Positions 29,230 to 37,367 of a stretch of DNA of 64,000 bases are shown here, in pieces. Source of the DNA: Sinomonas atrocyanea (GTDB lineage Bacteria > Actinomycetota > Actinomycetes > Actinomycetales > Micrococcaceae). The translations under genes were made by a program, and so were the position numbers. The notes under the pieces are model-generated. The model saw only the letters and a list, made by a program, of their open reading frames with translations, ran no database searches and was not told the origin of the DNA. The stretch spans positions 1 to 64,000 of the forward strand of contig NZ_JAUSRH010000008.1 in NCBI RefSeq assembly GCF_030811715.1. Reading direction: 5' to 3'. Numbering within the stretch: position 1 is the first letter of the stretch; every line of letters starts with the position of its first letter.

Positions 29230-29247
29230 AGTTAGGCATGCCTAACT
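29230..29247 (-). promoter_or_regulatory. DtxR/IdeR-like palindrome before acnA
   Basis: An 18-bp perfect palindrome, AGTTAGGCATGCCTAACT, 56-73 nt before the acnA start. Its arms, TTAGG and CCTAA, are those of DtxR/IdeR iron boxes with a 4-bp centre. A candidate acnA -10 (TAGGAT, minus strand 29289-29284) would put the site just downstream of the transcription start, where a bound repressor would block. Confidence 0.6.
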
Positions 29248-29344
29248 GCGGGGCCCTCCACATGCCGGGGCCATCGCCGCCCATCCTAGTTCGCGCGGGC
29301 CCGCCGGGCGACGGTCTCCGCCGAAGCGGCGCCAGCCGGCTTCC

Positions 29345-30715
29345 CTACGCGCGGGGCGGCGTGAGCCGGGCGACCGTCTCGACGTGGTGCGTCATCGGGT
29401 ACAGGTCGAAGGCGCGGAGGCCCTCGAGCCGCCACCCCGCCTTCCGGAACCAGCCGAGGTCGCGAGCGAACGACGCCGGGTCGCACGCCACGTACGCGAT
29501 GGCCCGCGGCGCTGCGTCGACGAGCTGGCGCACCGTCTCGCGCCCGGCCCCGGCCCTGGGCGGGTCGAGGACGACGGCGTCGAACGCGCCCTCGCCCCCG
29601 TGCCGGCGCAGCACCCGCTCGACGCGCCCCTGCACGACGGCGACCTCCGGCTGGCGCTTGAAGGTCCGCCGGGCGTCGCGGCTCGTGCCGGGGGCCCCCT
29701 CGACCGAGAGGACGTGGCCCGAGGGCCCGACGGCGTCGGCAAGGGGCGCCGTGAAGAGGCCGGCCCCTGCGTAGAGGTCGGCGACCTGGCCGCCCGGGGC
29801 GAGCGCGCCGTCGAGCGCCTCGAGCGCCGCTGTCACAAGGGTCTCGGGGGCGCGCCGGTGGATCTGCCAGAAGCCTTCCCCCGTCACCGTGTAGTGCCGA
29901 CCGAGGACCCGCTCGGACACCGAGCCGCGGCCCCGGACGGTGAGGGGCGCCCTGCCGGCGTCCGGACCCACCGCGCTGGCCGAGACCTCCGGCGCCAGCC
30001 GGGCCAGGACGTCCGTGAGCCGCGAGGGGGCCACCCCTTCGGCCAGGGTGAAGACGACCAGCGGCGCGGAGCCGCAGGCGGGGGCCGCGACCTCGAGGCG
30101 CTCGACCCCGTCCAGATCCAGCTCCCACAGGCGCAGCCGGTTGACCTCCTCGGTCGCGAGCGGCATGGGGCCGACCGGGATGAGCGTCTCGGACCGGTGC
30201 GCGTGCATCGCGAGCCGGCCCTCGGGGGTGACGGAGAAGCTGCAGCGCGTGCGCCACGCGAGGCCGCCCGCGTCGTCGTCGGAATCCTCGCGGAGCGCGA
30301 CCGGCTCGACCTCGACGTCCTGCTCGAGGCCCGCGAGGCGCTCGAGCTGCTCCCGGACCACCGCGGCCTTGAGCCGCCGCTGCTCGTCGAGGGCGATGTG
30401 GCCGAACTCGGCACCGCCCACCGGGGGCCGGCCGGCGCGGTGGGCCAGGAGCGAGTCGGCCAGGTCCCACACGTGGTCGCGCCGGTGCGGGGAGGGCTCG
30501 AGGACGTCGACGACGTCCGCGCGCCAGAACGTCGCCTCGGGTGCGGCATCGGTGAGCTCCGCGAGCACGAGCTCGCCGGGCAGGCCGTGGCGGACGAACA
30601 CCACCCGGCCCTCGTGCCGGGCCACCATGTGGCCGCCGTGGGCCACCGGCCCGAGGCGCAGCTCGAGCGTGCGGCCGGCGGCGTTCTCCTGAGCAGTTCC
30701 GGGTGACGTGCTCAC
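29345..30715 (-). CDS. TRAM-domain 23S rRNA/tRNA m5U methyltransferase
   Basis: A 456-residue class I SAM-dependent RNA methyltransferase of the TrmA/RlmC/RlmD group. An N-terminal TRAM/OB domain (about 15-75, ELRLGPVAHGGHMVARHEGRVVF) binds RNA. The SAM-binding motif is VADLYAGAGLFTAPLA; DAVVLDPPRAGAG and the catalytic cysteine in AYVACDPASFARDL complete the site. The four-Cys iron-sulfur motif of RlmD is absent. GTG 30715 overlaps the permease stop (GTGA), so it is coupled to the K+ transporter gene, the same pairing as Rv2689c/Rv2690c. Confidence 0.9.
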   Translation of the reverse strand: MSTSPGTAQENAAGRTLELRLGPVAHGGHMVARHEGRVVFVRHGLPGELVLAELTDAAPEATFWRADVVDVLEPSPHRRDHVWDLADSLLAHRAGRPPVGGAEFGHIALDEQRRLKAAVVREQLERLAGLEQDVEVEPVALREDSDDDAGGLAWRTRCSFSVTPEGRLAMHAHRSETLIPVGPMPLATEEVNRLRLWELDLDGVERLEVAAPACGSAPLVVFTLAEGVAPSRLTDVLARLAPEVSASAVGPDAGRAPLTVRGRGSVSERVLGRHYTVTGEGFWQIHRRAPETLVTAALEALDGALAPGGQVADLYAGAGLFTAPLADAVGPSGHVLSVEGAPGTSRDARRTFKRQPEVAVVQGRVERVLRRHGGEGAFDAVVLDPPRAGAGRETVRQLVDAAPRAIAYVACDPASFARDLGWFRKAGWRLEGLRAFDLYPMTHHVETVARLTPPRA

Positions 30716-32685
30716 AGCTCCTGCAGCCTCCTGGCTTCCTCACTCGACTTCAGCTGCCACGGGACCGATGCCACCATGACGCCCGGCTCGAAGTGGAGCC
30801 GGGCCTTGATCCTCAGGGCGGTCTGGTTGTGCACTAGCTGCTCCCACCACTTGCCCACCACGTACTCGGGGATGTACACGACGATCAGGTCGCGCGGGGA
30901 GTCCCGGCGCATGCCGCGGATGTAGTCCATGAGCGGGGTGATCGTCTCCCGGTAGGGGCTCGCGAGCACCGTGAGGGGCACGGGGATCTCGAGCTTCTCC
31001 CAGTCGGCGACGGTCTGGGCGGTCTCCTCGGGGCTGATGTCCACGGTGACGGCGTCGAGCCTCGACGGCCTCGAGGCGCGCGCGTAGGCGAGCGCCCGCA
31101 GCACGGGCTTGCGGATGTGGGAGACGAGCAGGACGGCGTGCACCCTGCTGGGCAGCGCGCGGGCCGAGGCGTCGTCGCCCACCGCGAGCTCGCGCGCCAC
31201 GTTGGTGTAGTGGGCGTGGATGCTCCACATGATGAGGAAGATCACGAACATCGCCAGGAGCGCGATCCAGGCGCCGTGCTCGAACTTGGTGATGAGGACG
31301 ATGACGAGCACGGTGGCGGTCATCGCGAACCCGATGCCGTTGATGATCCGCGAGCGCTGCATGCGCACCCGCACGCCGCGGTCCTTGACCCGCTTGAGCT
31401 CGCGCGTCCAGTGCCGGATCATGCCCAGCTGGCTCAGGGTGAACGACACGAACACGCCGACGATGTACAGCTGGATGAGCCGGGTGACGTCGGCGTCGAA
31501 CGCGACGATGAGGACGATCGCGCCCGCGGCGAGGGCGAGGACCCCGTTGCTGAACGCGAGGCGGTCGCCGCGGGTGCGCAGCTGGCGGGGCAGGTAGCCG
31601 TCCTGGGCCAGGATCGAGCCGAGCACCGGGAAGCCGTTGAAGGCCGTGTTGGAGGCGAAGACGAGGATCACGCCGGTGGCGGCCACGACGATATAGAAGG
31701 GGATGCTGCCGCCGCCGAACACAGAGTCGGCGATCTGGCCGATGACCGGGGTCTGGATGTAGTCGCCGGAGAGCGGCTTGCCGTCGAGGAGGAGCTCGCT
31801 CGCGGGGTCCTGGACGAGGTGCACGTGGGTCGCGTTGGCCAGGAAGATGATCCCGGCGAGCATCGACGCGGCGACGGCGCCGAGCAGGAGGAGCGTGGTG
31901 GCGGCATTCTTGCTCTTGGGCGCGCGGAAGTTCGGCACGCCGTTGCTGATCGCCTCGACGCCGGTGAGGGCGGCGGCGCCCGAGGAGAAGGCCCTCAGGA
32001 GCAGGAAGGCGCCCGCGATCCCCACGAGCCCCTGGTCGAACTCCGGCGAGGCGACGATGGTGAAGTCCGCGCTCTGCGAGGGGCGCAGCGTGCCGGTGAG
32101 CCACTGCACGACTCCCACGGCGGTCATCCCGAGGATGGAGAGCATGAAGAGGTAGGTCGGCACGGCGAACACGGTCCCGGCCTCGCGGATGCCCCTCAGG
32201 TTCACGAGGGCGAGCACCACGACGGCGGCGACCGCGATGACGGCCTGCGTCCCGTGGAGCGAGGGCACGGCGGTGGTCAGGTAGGACGCGGCGGAGGAGA
32301 TGGACACGGCGACGGTGAGGACGTAGTCGACGAGGAGGGCGCTGGCGACGGTGAGCCCGGCGAAGCGGCCGAGGTTCTCGGTGGCGATCTCGTAGTCGCC
32401 GCCGCCCGAGGGGTACGCGTGGACGTTCTGCCGGTACGAGGCCACCACCGTGACGAGCACGAGCATGACGGCGATTCCGACCCAGGGCGACAGGGACACC
32501 GCCGAGACGCCGGCAAGCGCGAGGGTCAGGAGGATCTCGTCCGGGGCGTAGGCGACGGACGAGAGCGCGTCCGAGGCGAAGATCGGAAGCGCGATGCGCT
32601 TGGGCAGCAGCGTGTGCGTGAGCCGATCATTGCGCAGAGCGCGGCCCACAATCACGCGCTTGACCGCATTGAGAATCGTCAGCAC
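30712..32685 (-). CDS. APC-superfamily permease, likely KimA-type K+ importer
   Basis: A 657-residue membrane transporter with about 12 TM helices and a 150-residue cytoplasmic C-terminal domain. The first helix carries FASDALSSVAYAPDEI, the hallmark of KimA/YdaO-type potassium transporters; YPSGGGDYEIATENLG follows. The C-terminal part (HAVLLVSHIRKPVLRALAYARA...) has a universal-stress-protein-like fold, which in KimA is where c-di-AMP acts. It is divergent from two TrkA-like genes, which supports a potassium role; annotation as a generic amino-acid permease is the alternative. GTG 32685 has TAACGT 6 nt upstream, a leaderless start. Confidence 0.85.
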   Translation of the reverse strand: MLTILNAVKRVIVGRALRNDRLTHTLLPKRIALPIFASDALSSVAYAPDEILLTLALAGVSAVSLSPWVGIAVMLVLVTVVASYRQNVHAYPSGGGDYEIATENLGRFAGLTVASALLVDYVLTVAVSISSAASYLTTAVPSLHGTQAVIAVAAVVVLALVNLRGIREAGTVFAVPTYLFMLSILGMTAVGVVQWLTGTLRPSQSADFTIVASPEFDQGLVGIAGAFLLLRAFSSGAAALTGVEAISNGVPNFRAPKSKNAATTLLLLGAVAASMLAGIIFLANATHVHLVQDPASELLLDGKPLSGDYIQTPVIGQIADSVFGGGSIPFYIVVAATGVILVFASNTAFNGFPVLGSILAQDGYLPRQLRTRGDRLAFSNGVLALAAGAIVLIVAFDADVTRLIQLYIVGVFVSFTLSQLGMIRHWTRELKRVKDRGVRVRMQRSRIINGIGFAMTATVLVIVLITKFEHGAWIALLAMFVIFLIMWSIHAHYTNVARELAVGDDASARALPSRVHAVLLVSHIRKPVLRALAYARASRPSRLDAVTVDISPEETAQTVADWEKLEIPVPLTVLASPYRETITPLMDYIRGMRRDSPRDLIVVYIPEYVVGKWWEQLVHNQTALRIKARLHFEPGVMVASVPWQLKSSEEARRLQEL

Positions 32686-32741
32686 CCTGACACGTTATGC
32701 GACAACCGCAGCCGGTGTCATCGCGCGGTAGATTGGGGGCC
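32686..32741. promoter_or_regulatory. Divergent leaderless promoters, kimA-like / ceoB-like
   Basis: Only 56 bp separate the two divergent genes. On the minus strand TAACGT (32697-32692) ends 6 nt before GTG 32685. On the plus strand TAGATT (32729-32734) ends 7 nt before ATG 32742. Both mRNAs should start at or next to their start codons, and the two promoters are close enough to interfere with or co-regulate each other. Confidence 0.6.
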
Positions 32742-33416
32742 ATGGCGCACTACGTGATCATGGGCTGCGGCCGTGTCGGCGTGACCCTGGCCCACACCCT
32801 CGAGGACTCGGGCCACTCGGTCGCGATCATCGACCAGGACGACCGCGCCTTCCGGCGCCTCCGCCGGACGTTCTCCGGACGCAAGGTCACGGGCATCGGC
32901 TTCGACCGGGACACCATGAAGCAGGCCGGGATCGAGGAGGCCTACGCCTTCGCCGCCGTCTCGAGCGGAGACAACTCGAACATCCTCGCCACCCGCGTCG
33001 CGAGGGAGACGTTCCACGTCCAGCACGTCGTCGCGCGCATCTACGATCCGGGCCGCGCCGAGATCTACCAGCGTCTGGGCATCCCGACCGTCGCGGCCGT
33101 CCGCTGGAGCGCGGACCAGGTACTCCGCCGGATCCTGCCCGAGTCGGGCGTCGCGGGAGACTACCGCGAGCCGTCGGGCCGGCTCGTGCTCTCGGAGATC
33201 ACCCTGGACCCCTCGTGGCTCGGGCGCCCGCTGGGCGCGATCGAGCGCGCCGCGGGAGTCCGGGTGGCCTACATCACCCGCTTCGGCGAGGGCGTCCTGC
33301 CCACGCCGGCCACGGCGTACCAGGAGGGCGACACCGTGCACGCCATGATGGACCTCACCGACGCCGCTGAGGTCTCCCGCATCCTGTCCGCTCCCCCTGC
33401 GAAGGAGTCCGAGTGA
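32742..33416 (+). CDS. ceoB: TrkA/CeoB-like K+ channel regulator (RCK)
   Basis: A 224-residue regulator of potassium transport. An N-terminal RCK/TrkA-N Rossmann domain (YVIMGCGRVGVTLAHTLEDSGHSVAIIDQDD, about 3-33) binds NAD(H) or ATP; a TrkA-C domain follows (about 145-215, RLVLSEITLDPSWLGRPLGAIERAAG). ATG 32742 was chosen for the -10 box just upstream and for the family N-terminus. The next gene overlaps by 4 nt and encodes a second TrkA-like protein. No TrkH/KtrB membrane subunit is seen nearby; the divergent KimA-like permease is the only potassium transporter in view. Confidence 0.9.
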   Translation: MAHYVIMGCGRVGVTLAHTLEDSGHSVAIIDQDDRAFRRLRRTFSGRKVTGIGFDRDTMKQAGIEEAYAFAAVSSGDNSNILATRVARETFHVQHVVARIYDPGRAEIYQRLGIPTVAAVRWSADQVLRRILPESGVAGDYREPSGRLVLSEITLDPSWLGRPLGAIERAAGVRVAYITRFGEGVLPTPATAYQEGDTVHAMMDLTDAAEVSRILSAPPAKESE

Positions 33417-34144
33417 AGGTCATCATCGCCGGGGCCGGGAGCGTGGGCAGCTCGATCGCCCGCGAACTGCTCGCGCACCGCCACGAGGTCCTCCTCGTCG
33501 ACCCCAAGCCCGAGGTGATCGGCCGCAGCGGCCTGCGCGGGGCGAAGTGGCTCATCGGCGACGCGTGCGAGCTCTCGACGCTCAAGGAGGCCCGGGTCGA
33601 CGAGGCCGACGTGGTCGTCTCGGCCACAGGTGACGACAAGGTCAACCTCGTCGTCTCCCTGCTCGCCAAGACGGAGTTCGGCGTGGGCCGGACCGTCGGG
33701 CGCGTGAACAATCCGAAGAACGACTGGATGTTCGACGGCTCCTGGGGCGTCGACGTGGCGGTCAACACGCCGCGCCTCATGACGGCACTGGTCGAGGAGG
33801 CCGTGGAGATCGGCGACGTCGTCCGCCTCCTGACTCTCCAGACCGGGGTCTCCTCCCTCGTGGAGTTCACGGTGCCCGCCGACTCCCACGTGGTGGGCAG
33901 GACGGTGGGGCAGATCGACTGGCCCGAAGACTGCACGCTCGTGGCGATCCTGCGGGACCAGAAGCCGCTGGCCCCGAGCCGCGACGACGTGGTGGACCAC
34001 CGGGACGAGCTGTTCTTCATCTCGACGATCGCCGCGGAGGACGAGCTGCGCCGCCTGCTCGCGCCGCAGACGGAGTCGGGCGGCGAAGGCCAGGTGCGGC
34101 CCGCGCAGGCCGGCGAGGACGAGGACGACGCGTTCGACGGCTGA
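33413..34144 (+). CDS. ceoC: TrkA/CeoC-like K+ channel regulator (RCK)
   Basis: A 243-residue second RCK protein. The nucleotide-binding motif is MKVIIAGAGSVGSSIARELLAHRHEVLLVD; TrkA-C covers about 140-220 (SLVEFTVPADSHVVGRTVGQIDWP). The C-terminus is acidic (GEDEDDAFDG). GTG 33413 overlaps the ceoB stop (GTGA), so the two are probably made in fixed ratio and form a hetero-octameric ring. Its mycobacterial counterpart is Rv2692. Confidence 0.9.
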   Translation: MKVIIAGAGSVGSSIARELLAHRHEVLLVDPKPEVIGRSGLRGAKWLIGDACELSTLKEARVDEADVVVSATGDDKVNLVVSLLAKTEFGVGRTVGRVNNPKNDWMFDGSWGVDVAVNTPRLMTALVEEAVEIGDVVRLLTLQTGVSSLVEFTVPADSHVVGRTVGQIDWPEDCTLVAILRDQKPLAPSRDDVVDHRDELFFISTIAAEDELRRLLAPQTESGGEGQVRPAQAGEDEDDAFDG

Positions 34145-34175
34145 CGCCGGCCGGTTTGGGCACGCGCGCCGCGCC

Positions 34176-35468
34176 CTAACCGGCCGGTGCCGGCGGGACG
34201 GGAGGAACCGCCGGCGGCGTCCCCGGGGGCCTCGTGCCCCTCGGCGCCCTCGGGCCGCCCCGCACGAAGCGCCGGTACCCGACGAAGAGGACGACGGCGA
34301 CCGCCACCGCAAGCGCGACGAACACGACGCCCTGCTCCCCCGCGACCGCGGCCGGGGCCACCCCCGCGACGAGGGTGAGGAGCCCGCTCACCACCGAGGC
34401 GTTGCCCACTGCCGGCGCGCGGTGTTCGAGCACGAGGCTCGCCAGGAGGAACACGACTGCGACCGCCGTAGCGGTCAGGCTCACGGTGCGGAACCAGTCC
34501 TGGGACGGCTCGGCGTTCTCCGGTGGGGGGTAGACCGCGAAGACTCCCAGGAAGAAGACCACGACGCTGAGCGCTCCGCAGGCGATGGGGTGCAGCACCG
34601 CGAACACCTTCTCGCCCACGCGCGGGGCCGCCGCCGCTCCGCGCGCACGGACGTGGCCCAGCACGAGGGAGCCGAGGAGCCCCGCGATGCCGGCCGCGAC
34701 GCTGATCCCCGAGGCCTTGGGGCTGATCGCGCCGGCCGAGGCGACGACCAGGGTGACGATGCCGCCGAGGAGCAGGGCGTCGGCCGGGATGGACGCCCTG
34801 CGCAGCAGCGCGAAGCCCGCGGCGACCAGCGCTGCGGCCGCGGCAGTGCCGATCAGCCCGGGGTCCCTCTCATAGGCGGCCAGGACGTCCGGGTAGCCGG
34901 GGCCGCTGTAGCCCGACAGGACCGGAGGCGGGTAGAACGCCTGGAGGCCGAGCGAGACCACGGTGGCCGCGAGGGGTGCCGCCGCGAGCGGGAAGACGAC
35001 GGCGAGGGCGGTCTCGTCCGCGTTCCCGCGGCGCTCGCTCGCGGGGCCGCTTCCGGGCAGCCGCCCGGACTGGCGCAGGAGGAGGGCGAGGAGCGCGAGG
35101 ACGAGGCCTGCCCCCACGGCGCCGAAGGCCGGCGCGGCAGCCAGGCCCGGCCCGGCTCCCGAGCCCCGCGCCGCGGCGTAGAGGAGCGTGAACGCTCCGC
35201 CCAGCAGGGCGCCGTCGGCCAGCGCAGAGGCGCGTGCGGGCAGAAGCGACCCGGCCACGAGCAGCACCGCGGCGAGCCCGGACAGGATGGCCGCCGCGAC
35301 GCGCTCATAGGCCTGGAGCGAGGCGATGTACGTCTCATACGGCGCCTCGTAGCCGGGCGAGGGGGACTCTGGCTGCGGGTAGACGGCCTGGAGGCCGAAC
35401 CCGATCAACAGTGCCAGCAGCACGCCCAGGAAGACGGGGAAGACGATGCGCAGGGCCTTGTTCTCCAC
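34176..35468 (-). CDS. Unknown membrane protein with three internal repeats
   Basis: A 430-residue integral membrane protein of no family I recognise. It is built from three copies of one module of about 135-150 residues, each with about four hydrophobic segments. Each copy has a helix ending in a YPxP motif (LQAVYPQP at 26-33, LQAFYPPP at 175-182, FAVYPPP at 310-316), then a second conserved helix (ADGALLGGAFTLLYA at 84, ADALLLGGIVTLVVA at 229, VGNASVVSGLLTLVA at 354). The C-terminal tail is Pro-rich. GTG 35468 is the start used. It stands alone between the convergent ceoC gene and the DUF3159 gene. Confidence 0.82.
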   Translation of the reverse strand: MENKALRIVFPVFLGVLLALLIGFGLQAVYPQPESPSPGYEAPYETYIASLQAYERVAAAILSGLAAVLLVAGSLLPARASALADGALLGGAFTLLYAAARGSGAGPGLAAAPAFGAVGAGLVLALLALLLRQSGRLPGSGPASERRGNADETALAVVFPLAAAPLAATVVSLGLQAFYPPPVLSGYSGPGYPDVLAAYERDPGLIGTAAAAALVAAGFALLRRASIPADALLLGGIVTLVVASAGAISPKASGISVAAGIAGLLGSLVLGHVRARGAAAAPRVGEKVFAVLHPIACGALSVVVFFLGVFAVYPPPENAEPSQDWFRTVSLTATAVAVVFLLASLVLEHRAPAVGNASVVSGLLTLVAGVAPAAVAGEQGVVFVALAVAVAVVLFVGYRRFVRGGPRAPRGTRPPGTPPAVPPVPPAPAG

Positions 35469-35500
35469 GCTCCGAAGCTACGCCGGCGTGCGGGCGTGCC

Positions 35501-36262
35501 CTAGAGGCTTGTGTCCTGCACCTCGGTGTCCGCGGCCGGCTGACCGGCCACGGGGCGGGTGATGAGCCAGGCGATCCACAGGCCGAGGGCGTACAGCGGC
35601 ACGCCCATGAGCAGGCGGGTGGCACCCAGGGCGACGAGCCCGCCGTCGCCCATGAGGTAGAGGGGGACCTGGACGACCAGCCGCAGGCCGAGCACAGCGA
35701 CCATGACCCACGTGCCGAGCCGGTACTGCCGCGCCCTCCCGGGTTCCTTGCGCCAGTGCACGCCCTCGTTGCGGAGGAAGCCGAAGATCACCCCCATGAG
35801 CGGCCACTTCACGAGGATCGAGGCCACGAGCGCCACGATGTAGCCGGCGTTCGTGAGGAAGCCGGAGAGGTAGAAGTTCTCGGCGCGGCCGGAGAACACG
35901 GCGAGCGCGGCCGAGACGGCCACCCCGATGATCCCCGCGAACGCCTGGGTGGGCGGCGTGCGTCCCACGAGGCGCACCACGACGAACACGGCCGCCACCG
36001 CGAGGGACAGCACCGCGGCGAGGATGAGGTCCTGCACGAGGGTGAAGCAGACGAGGAAGACGAGGCCGGGAAGGATGCTCTCGAGGAGCCCGCGGACGCC
36101 GCCGGCGCTGCGGAGCACGTCGATCCGCCCGTCGTCGTGGCGGCGGAGGCCGGCGCGCGCGGCGTAGGCGCCGGCGAGGTCGGCGCCGGTGGGCAGGCGG
36201 CCGGCGCGGGGGCCGGGGTCCTGTTCGTCGCGGGGGCCGGCGGGGCCGGGGGCGGAGCTCAC
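35501..36262 (-). CDS. DUF3159 membrane protein
   Basis: A 253-residue actinobacterial membrane protein (DUF3159) of unknown function. A hydrophilic N-terminus (about 1-58) precedes about six TM segments: ILPGLVFLVCFTLVQDLILAAVLSLAVAAVFVVVRL and onward to VPLYALGLWIAWLIT. GTG 36262 follows the OB-fold gene stop by 1 nt, so it is the last gene of the dut-side cluster (DUF3710, OB-fold, DUF3159), the same order as in mycobacteria. Confidence 0.9.
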   Translation of the reverse strand: MSSAPGPAGPRDEQDPGPRAGRLPTGADLAGAYAARAGLRRHDDGRIDVLRSAGGVRGLLESILPGLVFLVCFTLVQDLILAAVLSLAVAAVFVVVRLVGRTPPTQAFAGIIGVAVSAALAVFSGRAENFYLSGFLTNAGYIVALVASILVKWPLMGVIFGFLRNEGVHWRKEPGRARQYRLGTWVMVAVLGLRLVVQVPLYLMGDGGLVALGATRLLMGVPLYALGLWIAWLITRPVAGQPAADTEVQDTSL

Positions 36263-36263
36263 G

Positions 36264-36581
36264 TCAGTCCTCCTGGGCCAGGATCTCGTAGCGCGGGTTG
36301 TAGATGGTGGGGACCCCGTGGAAGTGGGCCAGCATGCCGGAGAAGCGCAGGCGCGTCCCCGCGTTGACGCCGCTGATCCGCCGGCGCCCGAGCCAGACGA
36401 GGCAGAGCGTCGGCCCGCTTCCGGGCCGTTCGCGCTCGTCCTCGATGACCGCTGTGAGCCGCGGCGCCTCGTCGACGGGGACGAAGGTGAGGGACCTCAC
36501 GAGGCCCTCGCCGGAGACGAGGCCGCGTTCGGGGAGCCCGCCGAAGCCCTCGAGCCGGACGGGCGCCGTGGGTTCAGCCAA
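36264..36581 (-). CDS. OB-fold nucleic acid binding protein
   Basis: A 105-residue OB-fold protein, cytoplasmic, that probably binds DNA or RNA; partner unknown. The OB core is VRSLTFVPVDEAPRLTAVIEDE and RRRISGVNAGTRLRFSGMLAHFHGVPTIYNPRYEIL. TTG 36581 is preferred: it overlaps the DUF3710 stop by 8 nt and has GGAG about 10 nt upstream. ATG 36632 (122 residues, the remembered size of Rv2694c) is the alternative; the longest frame (from 36767) is a shadow of DUF3710. Confidence 0.8.
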   Translation of the reverse strand: MAEPTAPVRLEGFGGLPERGLVSGEGLVRSLTFVPVDEAPRLTAVIEDERERPGSGPTLCLVWLGRRRISGVNAGTRLRFSGMLAHFHGVPTIYNPRYEILAQED

Positions 36582-37299
36582 GATGCGTGGTCTCCGGTCC
36601 GCGTGCGGGCGCGTGCGGGGCGTGCGGTCCATGGCCTGCGCCGTTCTCGTGCGGCGCAGCCTCGACGGGGATGCGCAGCGGGAGGAGCTCCCGGGGCGGC
36701 AGCGGGGACTCGCCGCGGTCCACGACCACGTGGCGGAAGAGGTCCTCGAGGGCGGCGGAGGCCTCATGGCTCTCGGCGGCCTGGCCGCCGATGACCCCGC
36801 GCAGGAACCAGCGCGGACCGTCGACGCCCATGAAGCGGGCGGCGCGGTAGCTGCGGCGCTCGCCTGAGGCGTCGGCGGGCAGGCGCGCGAGCAGCTCCGG
36901 GCCGAAACTGCCCTCGATCTCCTCCACCGTGCCGCCCTGGCTCGCGACCGACTGGGCGATCTGGGCGCGGATCTCGCCCCACAGCCCCTCGGAGCGGGGC
37001 GCGGCGAAGGCCTGGAGCTGCAGGCTGGATCCGGCGAGGTCCATGGTCACGGCCACGACACGCTGGGTGGCCTCCTCGAGCTCGAGGCGGAGCTGCAGGC
37101 CCTCGGTGGGCCGGACCAGGATCGAGCCGAGGTCGACGTAGCCGGTCTCGGTGCTGGCCTCGCTCGCGTCGAACGGACCCTTCTGGGCGCGCCCGTAGCC
37201 GCTCTTGTCGGGCTCGGGACGCTTCTTGGTCGACTGCCCGAGGACCGAGGGGTCCTCGGACGTCAGCTTGGCGTTCTTGCCGCGTCCGAACAGTGCCAC
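36574..37299 (-). CDS. DUF3710 domain protein
   Basis: A 241-residue soluble protein of the actinobacterial DUF3710 family, function unknown (Rv2696c type). It starts ALFGRGKNAK, with a Lys-rich stretch, then the conserved domain GYVDLGSILVRPTEGLQLRLEL, SLQLQAFAAPRSEGLWGEIRAQI and PRWFLRGVIGGQAA. The C-terminus is His/Ala/Pro-rich and disordered. GTG 37299 has AAGGAG 5 nt upstream; GTG 37305 would be too close to it. It lies 69 bp downstream of dut and overlaps the OB-fold gene. Confidence 0.88.
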   Translation of the reverse strand: MALFGRGKNAKLTSEDPSVLGQSTKKRPEPDKSGYGRAQKGPFDASEASTETGYVDLGSILVRPTEGLQLRLELEEATQRVVAVTMDLAGSSLQLQAFAAPRSEGLWGEIRAQIAQSVASQGGTVEEIEGSFGPELLARLPADASGERRSYRAARFMGVDGPRWFLRGVIGGQAAESHEASAALEDLFRHVVVDRGESPLPPRELLPLRIPVEAAPHENGAGHGPHAPHAPARGPETTHLG

Positions 37300-37367
37300 A
37301 CACACTCCTTTGTCTTGCCGGCCATTCCGGCAGCCCGCTTCCGCCGAACGCCCGGTCGGGCGGGGCG

